A stretch of 64,000 nucleotides of DNA from Amphimedon queenslandica (GCF_000090795.2 NW_003546448.1:97658-161657); one strand, 5' to 3'; counted from the stretch's first letter, positions 12,715-24,912 are shown. Made by a program: numbers and translations. The notes: generated from the letters alone by a model not told the origin.

Positions 12715-14095
12715 TAGTTTTTAGCCACGCCTAGCCTTTCCAAAAATGAAAAAATTATGGGCGCCGCGTGCGGCAACCATATTGTGACAACTGTAACTTA
12801 GCAATAATAACCTAGCAACTGTAACTTAGCAACAGTTGCTATAGCAACTGTAACTTAGCAACAGTTGCTAGGAAACTCAACCTAGCAACTGTAACTTAGC
12901 AACAGTTACTAGGGAAATTTGCCGGGAAATAATTTTTATTATTATTAATTTTCCTTAAAATTCTTAAAATTTTTAAATTTTTGAATTCTTAAACCTTAAA
13001 TCCTTAAAATTCTTAAATAAAATTAATTGAGAAAAATTAATTTTCCTAACTTAAATTAAAATAATAAATTAAATTAAATAATGACAAAACACTAACAATG
13101 ACAAAACAAAAAGGAGAGAGGAATAACAATAATAAATAATAATTAATAATTATTATTAATTAATAATAATAGTAAATAATAATAATTTTAATGTTTAAGT
13201 AATTATTATAATTAAAATAATAGAATTAAATTTAATAAATTTAATAATTAAAAATATTTTGCTACTAAAAATAATTTCCCAGCAAATATTATTATTTTCC
13301 TTGTAACTGTTGTTAAGTTACTGTTGCCTAGTAACTGTTTCTAGCAACTGTTACTAAGTTAGAGTTGCTAGGTTACTGTTGCCTAGTAGCTGTTGCTAAG
13401 TTAGAGTTGCTATGTTACTGTTGCCTAGCAACTGTTGCTAGGTTACAGTTACTAGGTTACTGTTGCCTAGTAGCTGTTGCTAAGTTAGAGTTGCTAGGTT
13501 ACTGTTGCCTAGCAACTGTTGCTAGGTTACAGTTGCTAGGTTACTGTTGCCTAGTAGCTGTTGCTAAGTTAGAGTTGCTAGGTTACTGTTGCCTAGCAAC
13601 TGTTGCTAAGTCACAGTTGCTAGGTTACTGTTGCTAAGTTACTGTTTCAGTCTAAGTTAGAGTTGCTAGGTTACTGTTGCCTAGCAACTGTTGCTAAGTT
13701 ACAGTTGCTAAGTTACTGTTTCAGTCTAAGTTAGAGTTGCTAGGTTACTGTTGCCTAGCAACTGTTGCTAAGTCACAGTTGCTAGATTACTGTTGCTAAG
13801 TTACTGTTTCAGTCTTACATGTACTCTTTCCGAGACTCTTTCTTAGCAAAGCTTTAAAAGCTCAAGAAGAAGAGTATTTGGCCTTGGAGTATGTTTATCA
13901 ACAGCATACTGATTTTAAAATCTTTACCCTCCGCTTGTGATCAAGAAGTACAAAAAATAGACCTAGACAGAAGAGCATACTCGCTCATGCTCACCCCCAA
14001 AATAACCACTAATCCAGCAGTTTTGGAAGTGAAACAGGCGGCCGGGCGCTAAAAATTTTTTTTCTGGAAAGGAGGAGCTAAAATAATTATGACCC
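12715..14095. mobile_element. Foldback-like element with tandem repeats in its inverted arms
   Basis: The left arm (about 12720-12910) begins with CCTTTCCAAAAATGAAAAAA and GGGCGCCGCG, then carries tandem CTAGCAACTGTAACTTAGCA units. The right arm (about 13310-13815) carries many units of the reverse complement (TTGCTAAGTTACAGTTGCTA and GGTTACTGTTGCCTAG). It ends near 14035-14080 with GCGGCCGGGCGC and TTTTCTGGAAAGGAGG, the reverse of the left end. The core (12915-13300) is almost pure A/T. Long inverted arms built of short tandem repeats are the structure of foldback (FB-type) elements. It sits in the divergent MADD/ARGLU1 intergenic region. No transposase is visible. Confidence 0.6.
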
Positions 14096-14131
14096 TGCCC
14101 ACTTTGTAGTTACTCATTCATCACACGTGAA

Positions 14132-17100
14132 ATGCCCAGGTCTCCTAGAAGCTCTAGATCAAGGAGTCCTCCTTCTCCTCCTGTGAAGAAATCCAAAAAG
14201 AAGAAGAAGAGCAAGAGCCCAAGAAGAAGATCCAGAGACAGGTCTCCCAATAAAAAGAGCAGTAGGAGGGACAGGGGGAGGAGCAGGTCCAGAAGCAGGA
14301 GCAGGAGTAGAGACAGGTAATGGATCAACTGAATGATCGGATCACATGAAGGGCCGACATCCCTGGAAGAGGTGTAGCTAAATAATAAACTTAAGAATAA
14401 AATATAGCTTTTAAAAACTAAACTCAAAATGGGTATAAAATTCCGCAGGGTATTTAATTTTGTAGACTTTGTGGGTGAATTTTTTTAACTACAAAAATTA
14501 ATACCATGGAAATTCTCACTGTGCATGTCCAGCATCTGATTTAATGCAAAGTGCACATACAAAAACTTGAAATTCAACTCCCTTGAAATTGAAAAATGAA
14601 GAGCTTTTGACTAAATCACGAAATTTTATGCCCTCAAAATTTACTACTGTACGGTATATTTTTTAATTTATTTCTTGTTAGATTTGGACGTAATATTAGC
14701 AAGCGTATAGAAAGGGAGAGGGAGAGAGCCGAAGATCAAGAGAAGAGAAGAAAAGTTGAGGAAGAGAAACGTATCGACGAGGAAAGGCAAAGAAGAAAGT
14801 AATGCACACTAGATGATGTAAATATTGATGGTGTTTTTGATGAATGAATTCCTTTGCATGTAATGTTTAGTCTATAGTGTTGACTGGTTTTAGATTGCTC
14901 CAAAATTTGACAAAATGCCCTGCACTATATTGAAGTGTATAATATTAAACTAGTAAAGGATATTTTGTCTGAAATTAGAATTTTTCATTTTTAGAATTTT
15001 TTTTGATGCGTATACATGTTTTTAACTTTTTATGTTGTGTAGCAAGTTTGAGCTGATTCCAATGAAAATTGTATTTTTTATGAATTTTTAAAGTTACTAA
15101 AAATTCAGGTCAAAATCCCTGTACTATAGTACAGGGTCTTTGGCTAAATTTCGTCAAAAATGACTAGAAGAAAATTCTCCATTATAATAATTTTTTCTGA
15201 TGCATATACATGTTCTTATGTTGTGTAGCAAGTTTGAGCTGACTCCATTGAAAATTGTATTTTTTATGAATTTTTAAAGTTACTCAAAAATCAGGTCAAA
15301 ATCCCTGTACTATAGTACCGTATAGCGGGTATATTTCGTCTGGGAAAATGTTTGTTCTAGAAATTTTCGTTCATTTTATTTTCGTTCTGAGCAGCCATTT
15401 TACACTCGTGGGATTGAGGAAACGCCCTTTTCGTTTGGAAAATGTTCGTTCCACAAGGAATGAGAACGAAAAGAACGAAATTAAACTCGAACGGAATATA
15501 CCCGCTATACGGTACAGAAACTTTGACCAAATTACGCCAAAAATGACTGGGAGAGAATTCTCCATTATAATAATTTTTTCTGATACATATACATGTTCTT
15601 ATGTTGTGTAGCAAGTTTGAGCTGATTTCAATCAAAATTGGATTTTTTACAAATTTTTAAAGTTACCCAAAAATTGGGTCAAAGTCCCTGTACTATAGTA
15701 CAGAAACTTTGACCAAATTATGTCCAAAATGACTAAGAGAGAATTCTCCATTTTAATTTTTTTCCTGACACGTGTACATGTTTTTATGTTGTGTAGCAAG
15801 TTTGATCTAATTTAGATCAAAATTGGATTTTTTATGAATTTTTAAAGTTACTTGAAAATTGGGCCAAAATCCCTGTACTATAGTACAGGGATTTTGGCCT
15901 GGTTTTTGTAATACAGGGACTTTGGTCAAATTTTGCCAAAAATGGTTAGGAGGGAATTCTCCATTTTAATAATTTTTTCTGACATGCTCTTATGTTTTGT
16001 AGCAAGTTCAAGCTGATTTCAATTAAAATTATTAAATTAGATTTTTATAAACTTTAAAAGTTATTCAAAGATTGGGCCAAAGTCCCTGTACAGGATCTTT
16101 GGCCAAATTTTGCCAAGAATTACTAGAAGAGAATTTTTCATTTTTATAATTTTTTATACATGTACATGTAGATGTACATGTTCTTATTTTTTGTAGAAAG
16201 TTTGAGCTGATTCCAATCACAATTGGTTTTTTTTACAAAAATTTTTAACATTGCTCAAAAATTTAGCCTTTAATCCTTGGCCACATTTTGCTCCAGAAGA
16301 ATTTTCCATTTGTTATAACTTTTTTCTGATTCATGTACATCTTCTTATAATGTGTAGAACTAAAAACTTTGAGCAGGTTTCGATCAAATTTGGATTTTTA
16401 GAAAGCTGCTCCAAAACCCCATTATATTGCTTAATTCTCAACTCTTGATTCGTAGAAGAAAAATATATAAAATTTGAAGCTTGTTTCTCACATGGCCCCT
16501 TGCTACCATTATTACAGTTGATTATGTAATGCCACACCTCTAGTACACATAGATAGTAATTAGTCTCGCTAGCCAGACTCTAATTTACCAAATAAGAGTC
16601 TGGTGCCATGCCTAGTATCAACTCATGTTTTCAATGTTTCGATTTGCGTGGGCAAATAATGTTAATCTCTATAAACACGCCCACGCACCACAATATTGTG
16701 GATTTATTATTTTTTATAATGATTTTATACTTGCTTGTATACTTATTTTATACTTCATACTTGCTTCCTGATGTCAAGAAAAATAAAGCAGTCAAGTACT
16801 TCTCATTTTTGGCTTTTTTCAGTAGTACTGAAGGTGGAGCAATCGTGGCGGCTGAATTCATCTCGGATCCAAGCACATTATTTCTCGAAGCATTTCTTTA
16901 CTTGCCTAATTGTCTAACCATCAGAGCAGATAAAGGCAATCCAGTTGGCAGTTGTAGTCATAGAAAGAAAGTATACTTTCATTCTTGATAATAGACTTGA
17001 TAATAATCCATTCTATTCTTGATAATAGACTTGCTGTGCGTGGGCGAATTCTAATGTAACCATGGTAACAGTGATCTGATCAGGTCGACCAAATTCTGCG

Positions 17101-17307
17101 AGACAAGCACGAGTTGATGTTAGGCATGAAACCAGACTCTATTCTAAAAATTGAGTCTGGCCCGCAAGACTAGATAGTAATGGGCCAGCTTGCATGCATG
17201 CTGCCTCCTACTTCTGCACAACACTTGGAATGTCTGTTACATTTTCTTGATAGTACATTGTACATGCAGTAGGCTCTAGCTTAAAATTTATTTTATTATT
17301 TTTTATC

Positions 17308-17350
<43 letters not shown>

Positions 17351-20300
17351 TATTATTATTATTATTATTATTACTGTCATCGTCATCATTTTTATATGGC
17401 TTCACTACTCTCTCTACTCTGTACCTCATCTGTTTGCTTGAAATGCATTTTTGATCTCTAGAGGTTAAAGTTTGTGGTCAATGAGATATTAATCTTGTGG
17501 TTTATAATTAATTTAATCACTAACAGCCCAGGCTTTTATTTAATGCTATCCTCCGTCTGACATCAAATGTGTACGAGTGGGGGGTTACTTTAGGTGAGTT
17601 GATTCACCAAAATTAAATATTTGTGGCTTTTGATCTTTCACAATCTAAATTTTACGTTTGGGAACTATACCGTAATTGACTAATTCGGTGGTTTTGTGTT
17701 TAAAGTACACAGGACATGCATTTAGTTGATTTATGGCTGCAGGACAGACACTAGGGTAAACATTGAATTTCACTCCTACTCTGTTGCATTTAATATCTTT
17801 TATTTTGTGTTGTTTTTGTATAAAATTTCTACATGTAGTTTGTTTTATCATACCCTACCCTTAAGTGAGATTTATGTTGTTTTAGTAATCGGCAAGATTG
17901 TCTGCTAATGGTGTGATGCATAAAACTGATAGCCCACTTAATACATACATGTACAATTGTACACTGTACCCCTAATTGAAATAACAGGTCAAAGTGTCAG
18001 TAATAGAGTGAATGATACTGTACAAGTGTACATGTACATGTATCTGTGATTCTAGTGCCTGTAATGGTTGTATTAATTATAAGTTACGTATTGTAAGTTT
18101 GTATCACGTACATATTGATGATATTCATGCAAGGCTGTGCTTGTCACTTCATTACTCTGTAATCATCTCTCATTAGGCGACAGGAGGAGCTAGAGTCAAA
18201 ACTAATTGAGGAAGAGACGACAAAAAGAGTTGAAGAGCTCGTGGCCATGAGAGTCGAGGAAGAGCTAAGAAAGAGGAAGGACGAGATTGAGGCTGAGGTA
18301 CTCCGACGTGTCGAAGAAGTAAAGCAGAACATGGAGAAGCAGATGCTGGAAGAGCTTGAGAGAAAGAGAGCGATCCAAGAGGCGGAAGAAGAAAGGAAAA
18401 AGGTCAGGCGAGTCCTTGATTTACATTTTCTATGATCCACTTAATTGGATCAGTGTAGTAGATTCCATTCATTCCGTAGTCTCTCTGATGGGTCACAGTC
18501 TAAATCATTTAAAAGCTAATTAACGTATTCATTTTTGTGTAGCATTCCTGAGCATAAAGCATAAATACAAACACTTTTTGATCTCTATATTCATTTATAT
18601 CGTGACTTGTCTCTATAAATTTATTTTATGTATCAAGTTTCTATTCTTTGATGTTATTCAATTATTATTAATGTTTTCTGCTTTCAAAGATTATTAGCTC
18701 CTAGAAGCTAAAACGAATGGACTTTTCCCCTTCACATGCACAGTGTATCCCTGTCTTTTTTTGTAATACGTGGTACATTGTTGCAATGTACATGTACTGT
18801 ATATTATGTATATGTGTATTAATACTATTATTGTTAGTACTATCATTAGTATTATACTATTATCTGTTCCTTCTATTGGAGTCGTGTGTGTCAACTTTCA
18901 TGTTAATTGTGAAAGTTAGTAGTGTCTCCAGTTCAAAAGAAGCGATGCACCTGTAAATAGTAAATGTAGTACATGTATCCTCGTACATGTATGTGTACAT
19001 AGTTTTATTGTGGTCTGTTATTGTCTTGGAGGAAATCTTTTAAGTTTGAAGTTTTTTGTTGCGTTTGATGACATTTGCTCCAAGTACATGTACTTTGTTG
19101 TTGACGATTCCTGTTTCCTTTTAATTAGAATAACTGGGTAATTTCTTCTCTCCCTTTGTAGTGGGCTAGGGGTTTATTTTAGGATTGGAGGAGACTGGCT
19201 AGCCAATTTATTTGTAATTGTTTCACTGTCTGTGTCTGTCTGTCGATACAGTCTAAGCAAATCCTTTGACTCGATTATGATGATTGACGATATTTTAATC
19301 TGTGGCTTTGGAATATGACTTTCAACTAGATATGCGCATAATATGATATCGTACAAAGTACATGTGTATGTACATGTACATGTATTTCTTTGAAATTGTT
19401 TTGTCAGTGTTATTCATTTGGTAGCTTCATGATAATCATAGTAAATGTGATTTCTTGCTAGCTTTGGTTTCTAAGAGTTTGTTATAATGTTTCTCTAATT
19501 GTTATAGAATTGTTTTGATCACTGTTATTCATTTGGTATTAATTATTGTTTGAAAGTATAGACAATTCTCTTACTTTACAATAAATGCTTTTTGTTGGTC
19601 CCTGCAAATTTAGTCTTAGTTTCACATCTCTCTCTATTGTATAGTTCTATTCATTGAGACTACAGTACATTCATTGTAGGGAGAGCCAGGAAAGCTTATG
19701 CATGCATGGATATGTCCATGGCTTTCTGTAGTATGCATGCATGTACTGTATTATAGATCTTTGATATTTTTCCCAAATTTTGTTCAAGGAAAGACATTTT
19801 TTGATTGCTTTTGTTTGCTAAAGATAACTCCTCTGATCTTTTAATATCCTATAGCTACCTATTGTGTGTATACATATTCATTGATAAACTGAGTTGATGG
19901 AACTCATTCCATTTGTACAAATCCTTCTTCTCCAGTTCTAGCTGGATGTTAGATCTAAGAAACTTATTAACGAGGAGGGAAACCTCTAAAGGAGTGTTAG
20001 CAACCTTTGATAGCTCAAAGGGCTGGGCAATGTAAATATAATTATTAGATAAAGTGGAAATGATTATTAGCAGAAACTGAATATATATTATGCCATGTAC
20101 ATGTGTGTGTGTGTGCATGTCCTTTTATTTTATTATTTGTGTGTTGTCATTGTAGTCGAACTGTCTGGAGTAATTGAAATACCATATCCTCAGTGTGCCT
20201 GTTGGCGTTAGCTATAGCCTAATAATGCATTTTTAATTTTATTAATAAATCTGAAAGTGAATGACGATAGATGCCTTATGTTAGCAACCACATCAAATGC

Positions 20301-23036
20301 TGCACATGTGTCTGTATATTATTTAGTGCTTGCCTACATTGTACATGGGGTACCTCCTTGTGGTCTGTTACTTAATACACTGTACATACATGTACATGGA
20401 CTCCACAGCCAAATTCCTCACTCTCCTTGTGTGTGGTGGATTATGAAGAATTTTAGTACTTACTAGTACATGGCACATATGAGTGTGTGTAGTCCCTCTA
20501 TATTGGCTTGTGTGTGTGTGTGTGTGTGTATTTGTAATTATATACATTAATTGTTAGCTGGTCAATTGTTTACTTTGTTATTATGTGTTTGGGTGGGTAG
20601 AGAGGGCTGGTTGGTCTATTCAAGTCGGAGTCAGAAAATCAATTTTAGTGATAATTTAAATTTAATGTAGCAGTAGCATCCTGGCCTGTCACTAGTGATT
20701 TGATGCACTATTTGTGTGGTCTGGAGATAAAGCCCTTACATCATCCATTCACCATTATTTTTAAAATCATTACTCGCCTATAGTATACACACACTGCATG
20801 TCCAGGCACTACTGCCTAGTAGTCGGATTCATTCATCATTAGTATATCATTTATTTTAAATTCGTACAAACATTTTAACAAGTTGCCTCTCTCAATAGGC
20901 TCTGCTCATCAATGCCTATTTAGAGAATTGTTTTTTAAATGCTGAACTCATATTAGCACCAATCACTAATGCCATTAAGCCTTCATGAACCCATTTCATG
21001 TGGACTTGTTTTTTGCTATACCTACCTGTATATTTAGCAGCTATTAGTAGCCATTAAGCTATTGTCAATGCAGCCAGGGAGATGTCCCTTTTTTGTATTA
21101 GCACAATTAGTTAATGTATCCATCACCATTTGAAACCATTTTGTTTTCTGTTAGCACCATTATCCAATGAATTAATGTATTTAATAGGCTAGTGTAATGA
21201 AATGACTATCAGTGCCTCATTCAAGTGTCATTAGTAGTTGCTTTAAACTGATCAGCACCATTCACTACACTTCCTGTATCTGTGTACATGTACATGTATG
21301 TATGTATGTACATGTACATGTGTGTATTGTTTTGTTGATCCTTGTAGTCTGATACCCCTGGGACTATATACCTTAATTTTGTATTTTGTTAGTTATTATT
21401 TTGATGCCTTTATTTCATGCAGAAAGTTAGAAAGTATGAATTTGTTCTCAATTTCTCTAATCTCAACTTTTTCACTTGAACCTCATTGGCTTAAGGCCAT
21501 TATATTCTTGGCTGGCATCATTTTTGGCTTGTGACTTAAAAATTTGTGCTCAGTATTACATGTAGCTAAACTGCATAAGGGAATCAGTATGCTTTAGAAA
21601 TAGAGGTTGATTTCAGAGCCATCATTTGAAAAAAGCATGAGTATTATTAACAGGGTATTTTAACTACATTTTTTCTAAAATTAGCCAGTTTCTTAAAATG
21701 GTCATACACGTAACTCAAAAAAATGTAGTTGGACTTGACTCAAACTTTCTACACAGCATAAGGACATCAATATGTATCAGAAATTGTAATAAAAATTAAG
21801 GGTGATTTTGGAGCCATTTTTTGAAAAAACCCTGGGCTATAGTACAGTGTATTTTTGAAAATTGGCCTGTTTCTTAAAACGAATCAACTCAAAATTTCCA
21901 TGTACATGTAGCATAAGGATATCATTATATAGCTCATGGTCTGTGCCAGAATTGGTTCTAACTTGAAAATGAACCGATTTCTTGTTGTTAGTTGCATCAT
22001 TACATGTAGTTTTAGAGGCTTACATGTACACATACATACATGTATATGACTGCTGGACTGAAATGCCCATTCGCTCTCCTCTCCCTATTGGCAGTCCTAT
22101 ACGTAAAGCATAGTTGTAATGTTAGTTACCATTTGTATTGTTACTAACTTACTATTGTGTACTATACATGTACATGCATTATTATTATTAGTTTCATTGT
22201 TGCTACTATTATACTATCCACAATAGTTCTCCTCTCCAGTCGTTTTTATTGTGTGGACTTATGCAGTAAAAAAACCATATCGTTTTCATTATTTTTGCTA
22301 TCATAACAAATAATTGGTTGATTATTTATATAAATAATTTATCGTTGCAATATAATGTGCCAGATAGCTCCTGTTGGGACACAAGTTTTTTTTACTATAC
22401 GGATCCCAATCATATAGTCCTATTGCTGTGTATAGAAACCAGTATAGTACAGATCTTTACTCTGCTGGTATGTGCACCATGACATTCTTAGCCCCACACT
22501 CGCATGCACACAGAACCAAACATGGAAATACTTTCTAGCAGTGTTTTGGAACTAAGAGCTTATGCCACCCACGCAATGTGTGTAAGCAAATCTGCATTGA
22601 ACTATATGGGTACCTGTTACTATTATTAGGACATCTTTTATTTTGTATTTTGATGGGGGGTATATTTATAGTAAAAGCATTACTAGTGGCTTAAAGTTAC
22701 ATGTATGTATGCATGGGTTGGGAAACCTGAGATGTTTTTCATTAGCATGTTAACTTAAATGTGGGCAGTTATATAACAATGTATAGGCTATTTGCTATGT
22801 GGGATCTTTTGATGGCGCAAGGGAAGGCGGAGGAGAGGTTTTAATGAAGCCCACAAAGAAAAGACACCTGGTAGTATTACAATGGGCTTTATAGTATTAT
22901 TAATTTCAACCATATTTTGATGACTTGTAATCCAGTTAAAAGTGATTGTCACTTAAAGGTGAATATCATGCCAACAAAAGATGCAAATTGGCTACTTAAC
23001 AGATAGGAAGCACTGATGAGCATGATAATAATAATA

Positions 23037-23086
<50 letters not shown>

Positions 23087-24233
23087 GTAATAATAATAAT
23101 TACATAATGTCTTGTTTATGAATGATTTCATCCTACAAATGAGTAGATAATTCTAGCAACAGTTAGTGCTAGTTTAGTCTCCGTTGCTACACATCAAAGG
23201 GTCGATTCATCGCACCTGTTGTCTGATACATTGTACTTTGTCCTCTGTTTCCCTACATGTCATTTAATTGGAGATCATGTATACGCATATCACGATTGAT
23301 GACTTATTATTATTTGCTTTTCAATAATCACTTTTAGTTCCTCTTTCCTACAGTACATGCATTTGGTTACAAGGGGGCAGTGCCTGTGTTAGGATTGGTC
23401 TTGAACTCTTCTTTATAGTGGTTCACAACCTAACCACTAGGGTTATTGCTTGACCCTTTATTTCAATCTCTTATATGTCTGTGTGTGGCAGGCAGACTCT
23501 GTAGACTATATTGGGAATGTGTGTATTGGGTGTGTGCTATAGTGTGGTATTTATTGAATTTATAATTATTGTGAACTATTGTACCATATTGTCAATGTGA
23601 CATAAAGGAGACAATAGGTTCAATGAATACAATGATGATGTTAACATATGAGGTCATTCATGTATTGTCATGACTATAATGTGCCCATCCAGCATGCTTG
23701 TAAATACTGCTACTCACTATATTCATTGTTGCAGCTCTCAATTTCAGTAAACATGTTTGAGCTGAATATTCTACTGTACTATGCAGTGTTTGGTAGTACA
23801 ATGCTTACATTGTTATACTAGCTCAATTGGTCTATTGTCCTCTAGTCTCTGTTTATGGTAATCAATGTAAGGAATACTGCCATGCAAACATTAAAGCCTT
23901 GCTTGCTTTGTGTGTGTGTGTGTGTATGTATTGTCTTCTTTCACTCTTTATAATTGATGCTATAGCTTCTTGATTGACATTGCCGGGATAATGGTCACTA
24001 CATGTACATGTACAGCAGAGCAAAGAGGATGGTACATGTAGCTAATGATCTGTAATTTGTTGGTGTTGGTTTAATCTCATTACTGTACTCTGCACTACTT
24101 GGTATTGTAATAACTCTAAAGTGCTACAATTCATGTTAACAATGTTATGCATGCTAGCTGGAGCCTGATAATATGTACAGTTAGCTGTATTAATTAAATA
24201 TAAATATTAATAACAATGAGCACGTTATTTCAC

Positions 24234-24284
<51 letters not shown>

Positions 24285-24912
24285 AGAAAGAAGTGAACGT
24301 AAGGGGGGGGGGCCTAAGAGACATAACATTATTATTATTATTGTTAATAGGAAGAGAAAGAGGCAGAACAGAGAAAGCTTGAATCAATAATGGAGGAAAA
24401 CAATAAGAAGATCCTTGAGGCACAGCAAAAATTGGTAGGCGACTGACTCTACAGCTGGTAGAAGCAGACATCATGGAGCCAGCACCCTAGATATATTACA
24501 CAAATTATAATAGCAGCAAATCTTGTGTGTGCTGATATGCGTCCTCCTTTTTCATTTGCTATGACATTTGTCTTTATAGCTTAGCAAGCTAGCTGTCTTC
24601 GATGAGCTATGTCACATGCTTGTCATGTGACGGGTGTGTGGGTAAGGAAGTGTTTGAGATTGTAAATGTTGTGTAAGTAATTAATAGTCCTTCCAATTAG
24701 CGGGTAAGGGTGTATGGGTATACTTATTTGTTGCTTTTTTGGTTTTGTAGGATGAGGAGAGACTCCAGATGATAGAGCAAAGGAGGAAGATAGAGGAGGA
24801 GAGGAGAGAGCTAGAAATGGCACAGAGGAAGGCAGAGAAGTTACAGCAAGAGACGTTGCTGAACAGGAAAGGGAACAGACCTAGACTTAGTTTTGGGTTA
24901 AAATCTAAATGA
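14132..24912 (+). CDS. ARGLU1: Arginine and glutamate rich protein 1 (splicing/transcription cofactor)
   Basis: ARGLU1 is a nuclear-speckle protein that modulates splicing and Mediator/nuclear-receptor transcription. Five coding exons: 14132-14316, 14682-14798, 18177-18402, 24351-24434, 24751-24912; 774 nt, 257 aa (human 273), all phases consistent. Residues 1-62 form an RS domain (SRSRSPP..., [20 protein letters not shown]). The rest is a charged coiled coil. It contains FGRNISKR (human FGRTVSKR), [69 protein letters not shown], and the end [11 protein letters not shown] (human RPKLSFSLKTQD). Introns 2 (3.4 kb) and 3 (5.9 kb) are far longer than the usual introns here and full of repeats. 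Human ARGLU1 is known for regulated retention of a conserved intron. Whether that happens here cannot be seen. Confidence 0.94.
14870..16400 (+). repeat. Tandem array of the dispersed repeat family in ARGLU1 intron 2
   Basis: About seven to eight diverged copies of a roughly 190-base unit. Each unit has AGAGAATTCTCCATT, a T-rich run, TGATGCATATACATGTTCTT, ATGTTGTGTAGCAAGTTTGA, GCTGATTCCAATCAAAATTG, TTTTTAAAGTTACTCAAAAA, and a boundary palindrome CCCTGTACTATAGTACAGGG (perfect at 15117-15136 and 15871-15890). Copies fade towards 16400. There is no coding capacity. The same sequence recurs singly at many other places in the window, mostly in the opposite orientation. Confidence 0.85.
15316..15514. 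mobile_element. MITE with near-perfect TIRs, nested in the repeat array
   Basis: About 199 bases with terminal inverted repeats TACCGTATAGCGGGTATATT / AATATACCCGCTATACGGTA. It interrupts a copy of the array unit exactly in the CTATAGTACAG palindrome. Removing it with one TA restores CTATAGTACAGAAAC, so a TA target-site duplication (Tc1/mariner-like) is likely. It has no transposase. Confidence 0.75.
16561..17173. mobile_element. Non-autonomous DNA transposon, about 0.6 kb
   Basis: Terminal inverted repeats of about 65 bases. The left end reads TAGTCTCGCTAGCCAGACTC, and the right end in reverse complement reads CTAGTCTTGCGGGCCAGACT. Within each arm CCAGACTC is followed by a reversed GAGTCTGG, so each arm can itself fold, and both continue into CATGCCTA..ATCAACTC. 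The interior has an open frame (16608-16988) with no recognisable domain. It lies in ARGLU1 intron 2. Confidence 0.7.
17297..17375. repeat. (ATT)n microsatellite
   Basis: A trinucleotide tract in ARGLU1 intron 2, interrupted twice by TAC. It reads as poly-Asn on the minus strand. Confidence 0.95.
21650..21960 (-). repeat. Dispersed repeat family copies in ARGLU1 intron 3
   Basis: Two degenerate units in the orientation opposite to the 14870-16400 array: ACTCAAACTTTCTACACAGC, ATAAGGACATCAATATGTAT, TTGGAGCCATTTTTTGAAAA and CTATAGTACAGTG. Confidence 0.75.
23023..23103. repeat. (ATA)n microsatellite
   Basis: About 80 bases of ATA trinucleotides in ARGLU1 intron 3, reading as poly-Tyr on the minus strand. 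A similar (TTA)n tract lies at 24234-24285. Confidence 0.95.

Larger units (their letters stand above)
18403..24350 (+). other. ARGLU1 intron 3 (5.9 kb) with repeats
   Basis: No exon or independent gene could be supported. It contains many TACATGTACATG-type palindromic motifs (for example about 18787, 18970, 19370, 21285-21320, 22020). It also holds a copy of the dispersed repeat at 21650-21960, an (ATA)n tract at 23023-23103 and a (TTA)n tract at 24234-24285 close to the acceptor of exon 4. It is by far the longest intron in the window and could hold regulatory elements for ARGLU1 or the downstream Sox gene. Confidence 0.6.

Noticed and set aside
13365-13637. 90-aa Leu/Cys-rich frame
   Set aside because: Translation of the TTGCTAGGTTACTG tandem repeat in the foldback element; not a gene.
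16608-16988. 126-aa frame inside the 0.6 kb transposon
   Set aside because: No domain, low-complexity hydrophobic composition, lies between TIRs; most likely chance.
17208-17429. Poly-Asn, poly-Tyr and poly-Asn frames at 17208-17429, 22949-23131, 24190-24474 and 63594-63806
   Set aside because: Translations of (AAT/ATT/ATA)n microsatellites.
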